Assembly (NCBI GenBank): GCA_963763305.1
Contig: CAVXNP010000001.1
Span: 1,116,001 to 1,180,000, forward strand
Length of the DNA stretch: 64,000 nt
Direction of reading: 5' to 3'
Source: CAVXNP01 sp963763305
Lineage (GTDB): Bacteria; Pseudomonadota; Gammaproteobacteria; Xanthomonadales; Rhodanobacteraceae
A program made the translations under genes and the position numbers. A model generated the notes under the pieces. The model made no database searches and was not told where the DNA came from. It saw only the letters and a program-made list of their open reading frames with translations. Below, piece by piece: positions 19,190 through 27,516 of this stretch (position 1 is its first letter; the number at the start of each line of letters is the position of its first letter).

Positions 19190-19789
19190 TCAGTGCCGGG
19201 CCGGCTGCGACGGACGGTCGCCCTGGGTGCCTGAGCGCAGCGGCTGGCCCGATTCACCGAGCTGGTCGAGCAGCGAGGCCATGTCCTCGGCGTGCTCCTC
19301 CTCCTGCGCCAGGATCTCTTCCATCAGCCGGCGCGTGGTCGGGTCGTCGTTGCCGATGTAGTTGACGATGTCACGGTAGGTATCGATGGCGATGCGCTCG
19401 GCCACCAGATCCTCCTTGATCATCTCGAGCAGGTTGGCGCCCTCGACATAGTCGGCGTGACTGCGCGTGAGCAGTCCTTCGGGATGGAAGTTGGGTGTGC
19501 CGTCGAGCTGGGTGATGCGCTCGGCGATGGCGTCGGCATGGGCCTGTTCCTGGGTGGCATGCTCGAGGAACTCCGCCTTCACCGCCTGCGAGTTCAACCC
19601 GGACGCCATGTAGTAGTGGTACTTGTAGCGCAGCACGCAGACGATTTCGGTGGCCAGCGCTTCGTTGAGGATGCGCACCACGGTATCCCGGTCGCCGCGA
19701 TAGCCGGCGGTCAGGGCTCCCTGGTCGATCTGCTTCCGGGCGCGCTCACGGATCGCCTGCATGTCGCTCTGGAACGGTTTCGCCACCAT
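19190..19789 (-). CDS. ferritin-like (bacterioferritin-type) protein
   Basis: A 199-aa four-helix-bundle protein. Helix 1 has a di-iron ligand in LNEALATEIVCVLRYKYHYY. Helix 2 has FLEHATQEQAHADAIAERI (ExxH), helix 3 IKEDLVAERIAIDTYRDIVNYI, and helix 4 ILAQEEEHAEDMASLL (ExxH). That is the complete ferritin-like iron set, so iron or oxidative-stress handling is expected. The C-terminal ~20 residues are a polar tail. The ATG at 19789 (MVAKPFQSDMQ) is chosen; upstream in-frame sequence is Arg-rich and implausible. Confidence 0.85.
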   Translation of the reverse strand: MVAKPFQSDMQAIRERARKQIDQGALTAGYRGDRDTVVRILNEALATEIVCVLRYKYHYYMASGLNSQAVKAEFLEHATQEQAHADAIAERITQLDGTPNFHPEGLLTRSHADYVEGANLLEMIKEDLVAERIAIDTYRDIVNYIGNDDPTTRRLMEEILAQEEEHAEDMASLLDQLGESGQPLRSGTQGDRPSQPARH

Positions 19790-19903
19790 CGCGCTTCTCC
19801 TTCGTCTGTCGCCTGACGTCGACACGCTGCCGACGCGAAAGTCATCCCAGACTCTCGCGCAGCCAGCGAAAAGAAGGTGAAGCAGTCGCCGGACGGAGGC
19901 CGG

Positions 19904-20551
19904 TCAGCGCGGCAGGTAGGCGCGCAGGAACATCGCCACGCCGGCACGGGCGGTGGCCTCGATCTCGGCGGCGTAGCTGTCCGGACAGCCAGTGCAGCCG
20001 AACATCTGCCGCATCATCAGGTTGCCCTTGATCAGGCTCAGGAACTGCACGCACGCCCGGGGTACGTCGTCGATATCCAGCTGCCCGGCGTCAACCGCCT
20101 GCTGCAGCAGACGTTCCATCAAGCCATGCGTCCGCGTGGCCCCCTCCTCCCACATCAACTTGCCGTAGCGGGGATTGCCCTGGCGGCAATCGCTGACGAT
20201 GGCGCGGAAGGTGCCCACGGTCTCCGCGTTGCAGTCCAGCCGCGCGTGGGTCAGGGCCACGCGCAGCAGGGTCTGACCGATATCGGCGGAGGGGTCGAAA
20301 TGGTAGGTCTCCTCCGGCAGCAGGTCCTGGATGCGCGCGCGGATCACCTCGCGAAACAGATTGTCCTTGTCGCCGAAATGACTGTAGACGGTGAGCTTGG
20401 AGACGCCGGCCTCGGCGGCCACCGCGTCCATGCTGGTGCCACCGAACGCATTGCGGATGAACAGGCCCTTGGCCGCCTCCAGGATGGCCGCACGCTTGCC
20501 CATGTCCTTCGGGCGGCCGGGACCTTGCAGCTTGGCGGTGGCGGAATTCAT
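19904..20551 (-). CDS. TetR/AcrR family transcriptional regulator
   Basis: A 215-aa repressor. The N-terminal HTH reads AAILEAAKGLFIRNAFGGTSMDAVAAEAGVSKLTVYSHFGDKDNLF; helix 3 VSKLTVYSHFG is the recognition helix. The C-terminal ligand domain resembles the AefR-like subgroup and contains a Cys pair in FGCTGCPDSY. It is divergent from pcm-tolC, with a clear minus-strand promoter in the 309-bp gap, so control of itself and/or the tolC-side unit is a reasonable inference. The inducer is unknown. Confidence 0.9.
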   Translation of the reverse strand: MNSATAKLQGPGRPKDMGKRAAILEAAKGLFIRNAFGGTSMDAVAAEAGVSKLTVYSHFGDKDNLFREVIRARIQDLLPEETYHFDPSADIGQTLLRVALTHARLDCNAETVGTFRAIVSDCRQGNPRYGKLMWEEGATRTHGLMERLLQQAVDAGQLDIDDVPRACVQFLSLIKGNLMMRQMFGCTGCPDSYAAEIEATARAGVAMFLRAYLPR

Positions 20552-20584
20552 GGGGCTACCTTCACAAATGCAGACGACCGCTTT

Positions 20585-20613
20585 ATTATACGCATCGGTT
20601 TACTTATTTTCCA
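20585..20613 (-). promoter_or_regulatory. sigma70-type promoter of the TetR gene
   Basis: On the minus strand: -35 TGGAAA (20613-20608), 17-bp spacer, -10 TATAAT (20590-20585), about 34 bp before the ATG. The AT-rich stretch stands out in GC-rich surroundings and is the likeliest place for the repressor's own operator, although no clean palindrome is seen. The rest of the 20552-20860 gap shows no gene. Confidence 0.6.
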
Positions 20614-20798
20614 GCGCGAGGAAGGGGTATGCCATACCGAGCCCATGTACAGCAATCGCTCCACCCGCAAGGAGCGCCGACGAGGAGCTCGGCAAAGCGG
20701 CGAGTGTCCGCGGACACCGCGCCACACATGACTTCCGTCAGCCACACGCGATGACTTCCGGCACTTCGTGCAACAAGGTCGAGGCCGCAGGCTGGTCA

Positions 20799-20827
20799 TT
20801 GTCCGATCGGGCCCCAGCGCTTATCCT
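20799..20827 (+). promoter_or_regulatory. possible pcm-tolC promoter
   Basis: TTGTCC (20799-20804), 17 bp, TATCCT (20822-20827), about 33 bp before the pcm start. It matches the -35 well and the -10 moderately. No other candidate is as well spaced. Confidence 0.4.
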
Positions 20828-20860
20828 TTTTCACCTTTTATCCGACGGACGCGAGCTGTG

Positions 20861-21520
20861 ATGGCGATGAACTTCGAACAGGCACGACAGAACATGGTCG
20901 AGAACCAGGTACGTCCCTGGGAGGTTCTCGACGATCGCGTGCTGCAGGTACTGGCGCGCGTGCACCGCGAGGATTTCGTGGCGCCGGAGCACCGCCAGCT
21001 TGCCTTCGCCGACCTGTGTCTGCCGATCGGCCACGGCGAAGTGATGATGAAGCCGGTGCTCGAGGGCCGCGTGCTGCAGGCGCTGGATCTGAAGCCGCAC
21101 GAGCGGGTGCTGGAGATCGGCACCGGATCGGGCTTCCTCACCGCCTGCCTGGCGGCGATGGCGGCGCAGGTGAGCAGCGTCGACCAGCATGCCGACTTTA
21201 CCCGCGCCGCCGGCGAACGGCTGACCGCGGCCGGCATCGACAACGTGGAGCTTTCCACCGGCGAAGCAGTGCTGGAATGGTCTCCGACCGGCAGCTTCGA
21301 TGCCATCGTCGTCACTGGCGCGGTATTCCAGGTGCCGCCGCGGTTCCTCGGCTGGCTCAAGCCCGGCGGCCGCCTGTTCGCGGTTCGCGGCCGCTCGCCG
21401 GCGCAGCAGGCGATGCTGATCACTCAGGACGGCCAGGGCGGCTACCGCGAACTGACCGTGCTGGAGACCGACCTTCCCTACCTGGCGCACGCCGCGCCAC
21501 CCCACCCGTTCGTTTTCTGA
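20861..21520 (+). CDS. pcm: protein-L-isoaspartate O-methyltransferase family protein
   Basis: A 219-aa SAM-dependent methyltransferase that repairs isoaspartyl residues or a close relative. MNFEQARQNMVENQVRPWEVLD is the N-terminus typical of the tolC-linked version. The SAM motif I is VLEIGTGSGFLTACLA, followed by VSSVDQHADF and FDAIVVTGAVFQVPP with LKPGGRLFAV. The usual PCMT substrate loop is less typical, so true repair activity is uncertain. It starts at ATG 20861 and is followed after 25 bp by tolC, the same pairing I recall from xanthomonads. Confidence 0.85.
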   Translation: MAMNFEQARQNMVENQVRPWEVLDDRVLQVLARVHREDFVAPEHRQLAFADLCLPIGHGEVMMKPVLEGRVLQALDLKPHERVLEIGTGSGFLTACLAAMAAQVSSVDQHADFTRAAGERLTAAGIDNVELSTGEAVLEWSPTGSFDAIVVTGAVFQVPPRFLGWLKPGGRLFAVRGRSPAQQAMLITQDGQGGYRELTVLETDLPYLAHAAPPHPFVF

Positions 21521-21545
21521 TCGAAGAACCCAACGAGGCGATACC

Positions 21546-22886
21546 ATGCGTTTGAAGCTTCTTACCCTCGCCCTGGCCCTGTCGGCAGTGGCACTGCCCA
21601 GCCACGGCGAGGACCTGCTGGATGCATACCGAGAAGCGCGCGCCCACGACCCGGTGCTGGCGCAGGCCGACGCCACGCGTCTGTCGGTGAGCGAAGGTGT
21701 CGCGCAGAACCGCGCGTTGCTGCTGCCGCAGATCTCCGCCGGCGTGTCGATGAGCCAGAGCGACAGCAGCGGCGCGTTCGACTCGGGCCTGAACACCACC
21801 GATCCGGGCTACAGCCGCACCCGCAGCATCTCGGCGCAGGTCGACCAGACCGTGCTGGACCTGAGCAAGATCGCCGACCTGCGGGCGGCCCATTCGCAGG
21901 CCAGCGAGCAGGACGAGCTGTACCGCGCCGCCCTGCAGCAGCTGTACGTCCGGGTTACCCAGGCCTACTTCAACGTGTTGACCAGCGAGGATGCGCTGGG
22001 CTTCGCCAGGGCCAGCGAGGAGTCGTTCAAGCGCCAGCTTGACCAGGCGCAGCAGCGCTTCGACGTGGGCCTGTCGGCGATCACCGACGTGTACGACGCC
22101 AAGGCGCAGCACGACCTGGCGGTGGCCCAGGCGATCGATGCCGAGAACGCGCTCAACGATGCCCGCGAGGCACTGTCGCAGATCACCGGCAAGCCGGTGG
22201 GCGACCTGAAGAAGCTGCGCGACGACCTGCCGCTGCAGCCGCCGACCCCCACCGACCAGTCGGCCTGGGTGAAGCAGGCGCTGCAGACCAATCCGAACAT
22301 CCTGGCGCAGCGCTACAGCGTCGAGGCGGCCGATCACTACATCAACGCCGCCCGCGCCGGCCATCTGCCGACCATCAATGCCCAGGTCAGCCGCGGCAAG
22401 AGCAGCACCTGGCTTGAGCACGGCTCGCTTTCGCCCGGAGCCAACCTGGGCAACGGTCGCTACGGCACCACCATCGGCCTGACCCTGTCGGTGCCGATCT
22501 TCTCCGGCGGACTGACCCAGTCGCGCGTGCGCCAGTCGATCTACCAGCGCGATGCGGCCACCGATTCGCTGGAGATCACCCGTCGCCAGGTGATTCGCAA
22601 CACCCGCAACTACTACCGCTCGGTGCTCGCCGGGATCAGCCAGGTCGAAGCAAGCAAGGCGGCGGTGACCTCGGCCGAAAGCGCCCGCGCGGCCAGTCAG
22701 GCCGGCTTCGAGGTGGGCACCCGCACCATCGTCGAGGTGCTCATCGCCCAGCAGAACCTGACCCAGGCGCAGAGCAACTACTCGCAGACGCGCCACCAGT
22801 TCGTGCTGAACAAGCTGCTGCTCAAGGAAGCTTCGGGCACCGCCGACGTGAAGGATATCGAGGCGATCAACGCGCTGTTGAAGTAG
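21546..22886 (+). CDS. tolC: TolC family outer-membrane channel protein
   Basis: A 446-aa outer-membrane exit duct for type I secretion and RND/MFS efflux. MRLKLLTLALALSAVALPSHG is the signal peptide. The internal duplication typical of TolC is visible as two helical-hairpin repeats (LLDAYREARAHDPVLAQADATRLS... and WVKQALQTNPNILAQRYSVEAA...), each followed by a beta-strand region (GYSRTRSISAQVDQTVLDLSK; TIGLTLSVPIFSGG). EVGTRTIVEVLIAQQNLTQAQSNY is the characteristic C-terminal helix. A stem-loop lies 29 bp after the stop. Confidence 0.95.
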   Translation: MRLKLLTLALALSAVALPSHGEDLLDAYREARAHDPVLAQADATRLSVSEGVAQNRALLLPQISAGVSMSQSDSSGAFDSGLNTTDPGYSRTRSISAQVDQTVLDLSKIADLRAAHSQASEQDELYRAALQQLYVRVTQAYFNVLTSEDALGFARASEESFKRQLDQAQQRFDVGLSAITDVYDAKAQHDLAVAQAIDAENALNDAREALSQITGKPVGDLKKLRDDLPLQPPTPTDQSAWVKQALQTNPNILAQRYSVEAADHYINAARAGHLPTINAQVSRGKSSTWLEHGSLSPGANLGNGRYGTTIGLTLSVPIFSGGLTQSRVRQSIYQRDAATDSLEITRRQVIRNTRNYYRSVLAGISQVEASKAAVTSAESARAASQAGFEVGTRTIVEVLIAQQNLTQAQSNYSQTRHQFVLNKLLLKEASGTADVKDIEAINALLK

Positions 22887-22915
22887 CGCTGCCGCGAGCA
22901 TCGGGTGAACGATCG

Positions 22916-22940
22916 AACCGCCAGGCATCCCCTGGCGGTT
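22916..22940. terminator. stem-loop between tolC and waaA
   Basis: A 10-bp perfect stem AACCGCCAGG/CCTGGCGGTT with a CATCC loop between the convergent tolC and waaA genes. Neither side has a T tract, so it is a weak or Rho-assisted terminator at best. Confidence 0.5.
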
Positions 22941-23000
22941 GCCGCATCCGCCGTCCGCTCGCCGCGGCCGGTACCGGCCCGATGCCCGGTGCGAGTGGGG

Positions 23001-24263
23001 CTACTCCTGCAGCAGCTTGTCGATCAGCCGCATGGTGCGACCGACCGCGCCACGCTCGCTGTCGAACACCTGCCTGGCCACCGCCCCCATGTGCAGACGC
23101 CGCTCTTCGTCGCGCAGAAGGTCGAGCACCTCGTGGCCAAGGTGCGACGCATCGCGAACCCGGCAGGCACCGCCGGCCTCGATCAGCGTCACCGTCGCCT
23201 CCTCGAAGTTGAATGTGTGCGGCCCGACCAGCACCGGTCGTGAGAGCGCGGCCGGCTCCAGCACGTTGTGGCCGCCGATCGGCACCAGGCTGCCGCCGAC
23301 GAAAGCCAGCTCGGCGGCCACGTAGAACGGCATCAACTCGCCCATCGCGTCGATCACGAATACCTGCTGGCTAGACGGCAGCTGATCGGCGCTGCGCGTG
23401 GCCACCGAAAAGCCCAGGCTGCGCACCGAGTGCTCCACCGCGCGGAACCGCTCCGGGTGCCGCGGCGCGATCAGCAGCAGCGCATCGGGCAACCGCCTGA
23501 GCACCTCCAGGTGGGCTTCCAGGATCGCCAGCTCCTCGCCCTCGTGGGTGCTGGCGGCGATCCACACCGGTCGCGAACGGCCCCAATGCTCGCGCAGGCC
23601 CAGCCCCTCTCCCAGCGTGCCGTCGGGCATCGGCACATCGAACTTGAGGTTGCCGGTGACCACGACCTGCTCGGCGTCCGCCCCGAGCAGGCGGTAACGC
23701 GCGGCATCGCTGCGCGACTGCGCCGCGATCAGGTGCACGCAGCGCAGTGCGGCGCGGACCAGCCCGTGCAGTGGCTTGTAGCCGCGCAGGGAACGCTGCG
23801 ACAGGCGCGCGTTGACGATCATCAGCGGGATGCCGTGGCGGGCGCAGGCGAAATACAGGTTCGGCCAGATCTCGGTTTCCACGATCAACGCCAGCCGCGG
23901 TCGCACCCGACGCAGGAAGCGGCGCACCGCGAACGGCAGGTCGTAGGGCAGGTAGACGTGGAACACGTTGTCGCCGAACAGCTGGTGGACCCGCGCCGAC
24001 CCGGTCGGGGTTACGGTGGTAACCACCAGCGGCGCGTTCGGATACGCCGCGCGCAGCGCCTTCACCAGCGGCTCGGCGGCATTGACCTCGCCCACCGAGA
24101 CCGCATGCACCCACAGGCTGCCGCGAAAGCCCGGGGCAGGAAACACGCCGAATCGCTCGGGCCAGCGTTGGTGGTAGTTGCCGTAGCGCATGCCGCGGGC
24201 CAGCAGCCGCAACACGATCAACGGGGTCACCAGGTACATCGCTAGGGTGTAGAGATAGCGCAA
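23001..24263 (-). CDS. waaA: 3-deoxy-D-manno-octulosonic acid (Kdo) transferase
   Basis: Transfers Kdo from CMP-Kdo to lipid A precursor on the cytoplasmic face of the inner membrane. At 420 aa it has full family length. The N-terminal anchor RYLYTLAMYLVTPLIVLRLLARG aligns with family N-termini only if translation starts at TTG 24263, preceded by AAGGGC; the ATG at 24239 would lose eight residues. Other blocks are LWVHAVSVGEVNAAEPLV (catalytic Glu), TTVTPTGSARVH, ALIVETEIWPNLYF, VTGNLKFD, WIAASTHEGEE and VPIGGHNVLEPAAL. Confidence 0.95.
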   Translation of the reverse strand: MRYLYTLAMYLVTPLIVLRLLARGMRYGNYHQRWPERFGVFPAPGFRGSLWVHAVSVGEVNAAEPLVKALRAAYPNAPLVVTTVTPTGSARVHQLFGDNVFHVYLPYDLPFAVRRFLRRVRPRLALIVETEIWPNLYFACARHGIPLMIVNARLSQRSLRGYKPLHGLVRAALRCVHLIAAQSRSDAARYRLLGADAEQVVVTGNLKFDVPMPDGTLGEGLGLREHWGRSRPVWIAASTHEGEELAILEAHLEVLRRLPDALLLIAPRHPERFRAVEHSVRSLGFSVATRSADQLPSSQQVFVIDAMGELMPFYVAAELAFVGGSLVPIGGHNVLEPAALSRPVLVGPHTFNFEEATVTLIEAGGACRVRDASHLGHEVLDLLRDEERRLHMGAVARQVFDSERGAVGRTMRLIDKLLQE

Positions 24264-24414
24264 AGACGGGCCCTTGGGCGATGCGTGGCTCGGCGCCCCA
24301 GTATACGAGAGCCGGTCATCGGCGGGGCGGCCGTAGCCCGGCCCGGGCCGCTGTGCCGGCGGCCGCCCCGCGACGGTGCGCCCATGCTCCGTCGCTGCCC
24401 GTACAATGGCCCGG

Positions 24415-25338
24415 ATGCCCGGCATGACCAAGCCCCCTTTCACCGCCTCCCTGCTCGCTCCGCGCCACTGGCCCGCCTGGCTCGGGGTGGCCCTGATCGG
24501 CCTGATCGCGCGCCTGCCCTACCGCGTCCTGCTGGCGCTGGGCCGTGGCCTCGGCGCCGTGGTGCAGTGGGTGCCGTCGATGCGCCGACGCGTCGCCGAA
24601 GCGAACATCCGCTTGTGCTTTCCCGAGCTGGACGCCGATGCACAGGCGGCGCTGGTTGATGCGCACCTGCGCGACATCGGCCTGATGCTGGTCGAATTCG
24701 CCCTCGGCTGGATGGGCTCGGACCGTGCGCTCGGGCGCATACCGGTCGAGGTCGAAGGGCTGCAACACCTGCAGGCCGCACGCGAGCAGGGCAAGGGCGT
24801 GTTGCTGGTGGGCGGCCACTTTTCGCATCTGGAACTTTGCGCACGGCTGATCTCGCGACGCATCCGCATTGCCGGCATGTACCGCCGCATGGACTCGGCG
24901 GTGTTCGAGTGGGTAGTGCTGCGCGCACGGCTGCGCTACGCCTCGGCCATGTTCGAGAAGGACGACCTGCGCGGAACGGTCAGGTACCTGCGCAGCGGCG
25001 GCACCGTGTGGTACGCGCCGGACCAGGACATGCGCAGCAAGGAAAGCGTGTTCGTGCCGTTCTTCGGTGTACCCGCGGCGACGATCACCGCCACCCATCA
25101 TCTGGCCCGGCTCGGCCACGCCGTGGTGATCCCGTTCTTCCACCGGCGCTTGCCGCACGGTGGTTACGCGATGCGCCTGGGCGCGCCGCTGGCGGACCTG
25201 CCCGGCGGGGACGTGGCGGAGGACACCGCGCGGGTCAATGGCTGCATCGAACAGATGGTGCGCGAGGCGCCGGAACAGTATCTGTGGGTGCACAAGCGCT
25301 TCAAGACACGCCCGCCCGGGTCAACCGCGGTCTACTGA
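24415..25338 (+). CDS. lpxL: lipid A lauroyl/myristoyl acyltransferase family (LpxL/HtrB)
   Basis: A roughly 307-aa inner-membrane acyltransferase adding a secondary acyl chain to Kdo-lipid A. The N-terminal hydrophobic segment (WPAWLGVALIGLIARLPYRVLLALG) precedes the catalytic domain. The HX4E motif is in GGHFSHLELC, and GTVWYAPDQDMRSKESVFVPFFGVPA is the next conserved block. ATG 24415 or 24424 is possible; a TACAAT box at 24402-24407 implies a very short leader. The 3' end overlaps the convergent GT2 gene by 18 bp. Which acyl chain or position cannot be told. Confidence 0.88.
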   Translation: MPGMTKPPFTASLLAPRHWPAWLGVALIGLIARLPYRVLLALGRGLGAVVQWVPSMRRRVAEANIRLCFPELDADAQAALVDAHLRDIGLMLVEFALGWMGSDRALGRIPVEVEGLQHLQAAREQGKGVLLVGGHFSHLELCARLISRRIRIAGMYRRMDSAVFEWVVLRARLRYASAMFEKDDLRGTVRYLRSGGTVWYAPDQDMRSKESVFVPFFGVPAATITATHHLARLGHAVVIPFFHRRLPHGGYAMRLGAPLADLPGGDVAEDTARVNGCIEQMVREAPEQYLWVHKRFKTRPPGSTAVY

Positions 25339-26151
25339 GGCCGGCTCGTCCGCCGCCGGACCGGGCGGTCCGTGCCGGGGTGGCTGACGACGCTCCCGCT
25401 CGGCCAGCTCGTACAGCTTGGCGTATTTCATGAACGCGTAGAACGCGTGGATCCGTGCCGCCACGAAGCCGGCCCAGCCGGCCCGGAAGTGACCACGCCA
25501 GAGGTAGTAGCGCAGAAAAGCCACCATCGGGTAGCCAACCATGCGCAACCGCAACCCGCGCACCCGGCGCCGGCGCAGGTCGGCCAGCTGCAGGCTGGAA
25601 TAACGGTTGGCCTTGTCCACGCGGCCGGCGATGTCCGGCTCGCCGAAGTGATCGATCATCGCATCGAGCACACCCACCGGGCCCTCCACCGCGACCGCCT
25701 CGTGCACCGCGTGGCCGCTCATGCGGGCTCGCCGGCGGTCGAACAGCCGCACGTAATGGTTCAATCGGCTGCGCGGCGATTGCCAGCGCCAGAACATCCA
25801 TTCGCGGCGCCACAACTGGTAGCCGGCGTGAGCCGGCGCCACCAGCGCTGCCTGCAGCAGCGGTCCGGCCCGGGCGTCCAGCGCCTCGTCCGAATCCAGC
25901 AACAGCACCCAGTCATGCTGCGCCAGGTCGATCGCCGCCTGCTTCTGCGCGCTGTAGCCGGCGAACGGCTGGACGTGCCAGCGCGCTCCATGGTGTCCGG
26001 CGATCGCGGCCGTGGCGTCGGTCGAGCCGGAGTCGAGCACCACCCGCTCGTCGGCCCAGGCGACCGAGCGCAGGCAGGCATCCAGGGTACCGGCACTGTT
26101 GAAGCTGGTGACCACCACCGACAGCGCCTCACGCGGCGGCTTCGGATTCAT
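25321..26151 (-). CDS. family 2 glycosyltransferase (WaaE/KdtX-like)
   Basis: A 276-aa GT-A fold enzyme. LSVVVTSFNSAGTLDACLRSV is the nucleotide-binding start, ERVVLDSGSTDATA the first acidic motif and WVLLLDSDEALDA the DxD motif binding the metal. The C-terminal region (GHAVHEAVAVEGPVGVL, YPMVAFLRYYLWRGHFRAG) resembles LPS core transferases of the WaaE/KdtX group. Its start overlaps the end of the O-antigen ligase gene by 23 bp, so the two are coupled. The sugar is not predictable. Confidence 0.87.
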   Translation of the reverse strand: MNPKPPREALSVVVTSFNSAGTLDACLRSVAWADERVVLDSGSTDATAAIAGHHGARWHVQPFAGYSAQKQAAIDLAQHDWVLLLDSDEALDARAGPLLQAALVAPAHAGYQLWRREWMFWRWQSPRSRLNHYVRLFDRRRARMSGHAVHEAVAVEGPVGVLDAMIDHFGEPDIAGRVDKANRYSSLQLADLRRRRVRGLRLRMVGYPMVAFLRYYLWRGHFRAGWAGFVAARIHAFYAFMKYAKLYELAERERRQPPRHGPPGPAADEPASVDRG

Positions 26152-27397
26152 CGTCTTCCTCCATGAACAGCGCCGCGCACCACAGGCTCAGCAACCAGGC
26201 AAACACCAGGCCCCACCAGGCCGAATAGAAGGCGAAGTGGGTGTTGAACGGAAACAGCATCGCAGCCAGGGCCACGCTTGCCGGAAAGGCCTGTTCGCGG
26301 CGGCGCGGCGCGGCCTGCCACCAACGACGCAACGCCCAGAAGGTGCCTGCCAGCCACAGCATCAGCCCGAGCACGCCGGTTTCGCTGAGGACCTCCAGCA
26401 CGACCTGGTGCGCGTGACAGGCCCCCTCGCCCACCCCGCAGGCCTCGGCCACCAGGAAGTGGTCCTGTGGCGGCGCATAGTCGGGGTAGGCGTACCGGAA
26501 ACCGCGCACGCCGACGCCGTTGATCGGGTGCGCGGCGATCATCCGCGCGCTGACGCTCCAGATGTCGAGCCGGCCGCTCAACGCGGTATTGACCGCGTCG
26601 CCGGACCCGTTGAGCACCAGCAGCGTGCGCTCCATGCGCTCGTGGAAGCGGCCGGAGAGCTTCCACGCCAGTCCGCCGGCCCCGATCAGCAACAACGCCG
26701 CGCACGCTCCGAGCAAGGCAAAGCGGCGTGCCGAACCGGCCGCGCGCCAGCCGAACAGCAGCGCCACCAGCGCCAGGCACACCCAGCCGGCGCGCGAACC
26801 GGCCAGCAGCACCGGACCCAGCACCAGCGCGAAGGCAAGCAACAGCCCGCGCCAGCCCCAGCGCCGGTCGGCTGCCCACAGCACGAACGGCGAAAGCACC
26901 GCGACCGAGGGACCGAGCTTCAGGTTGTCGGCGCCGAAGATGCCGGAGATGCGCTCGGCCTCCGCCGGTCCACCCAGGCTCCAGCCTGTAAGCGCCTGCA
27001 CCCAGGCATCGACACACCACAACGCCACCACCACCGCCACGGCGGTGTACAACTGGCGCAGCCGCGCACCGCGGCGGATCGCCAGACAGGCGTACAGCCC
27101 CAGTGGCAGGTAGCGCAGCAGGCCGGCGGTACTCGACCAGCTTTTGCCCGGCACCAGCGCATCGGAATCGGAGAGCAGGGCCGCACCCACGTAGCAGGCC
27201 AGCAGGACCAGCAGCAGCCGGGCGCCACCGTGGGTGACCAGCAGATCGCGCTGGCGCCACCCCAGCACCAGCAGGCCCACCAGGCAGAACGCGGTGCCGG
27301 CCTCGGCGCTGCGCCCGAACGGCAGCAACGCGATGACCAGCCAGAACGGCCACCAGGGGGCAGGCGAAGCAGTGGCGCGACGGGAGGATGGAGGCAT
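26129..27397 (-). CDS. O-antigen ligase family protein (WaaL-like)
   Basis: A 422-aa polytopic inner-membrane protein with about 10-12 hydrophobic segments. A large periplasmic loop contains SGRLDIWSVSARMIAAHPINGVGVRGFR, the Wzy_C/O-antigen ligase signature, and HAHQVVLEVLSETGVLGLMLWLAG with the conserved His region. It would join O-polysaccharide to lipid A-core. An acidic cytoplasmic tail (MEEDDESEAAA) ends it. It precedes the GT2 gene with overlap; start ATG at 27397. Confidence 0.87.
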   Translation of the reverse strand: MPPSSRRATASPAPWWPFWLVIALLPFGRSAEAGTAFCLVGLLVLGWRQRDLLVTHGGARLLLVLLACYVGAALLSDSDALVPGKSWSSTAGLLRYLPLGLYACLAIRRGARLRQLYTAVAVVVALWCVDAWVQALTGWSLGGPAEAERISGIFGADNLKLGPSVAVLSPFVLWAADRRWGWRGLLLAFALVLGPVLLAGSRAGWVCLALVALLFGWRAAGSARRFALLGACAALLLIGAGGLAWKLSGRFHERMERTLLVLNGSGDAVNTALSGRLDIWSVSARMIAAHPINGVGVRGFRYAYPDYAPPQDHFLVAEACGVGEGACHAHQVVLEVLSETGVLGLMLWLAGTFWALRRWWQAAPRRREQAFPASVALAAMLFPFNTHFAFYSAWWGLVFAWLLSLWCAALFMEEDDESEAAA

Positions 27398-27516
27398 GGC
27401 CAGGACCGTGGACAGTTCCCCGATTGTAGGGCCGCGGCGGTCTGGCCGGTTGCCGTGCACGTCTGCGCATGCACGGCGATGAACGCAAGGAGGCGGCCGC
27501 GGGGCCACCGTGCGGT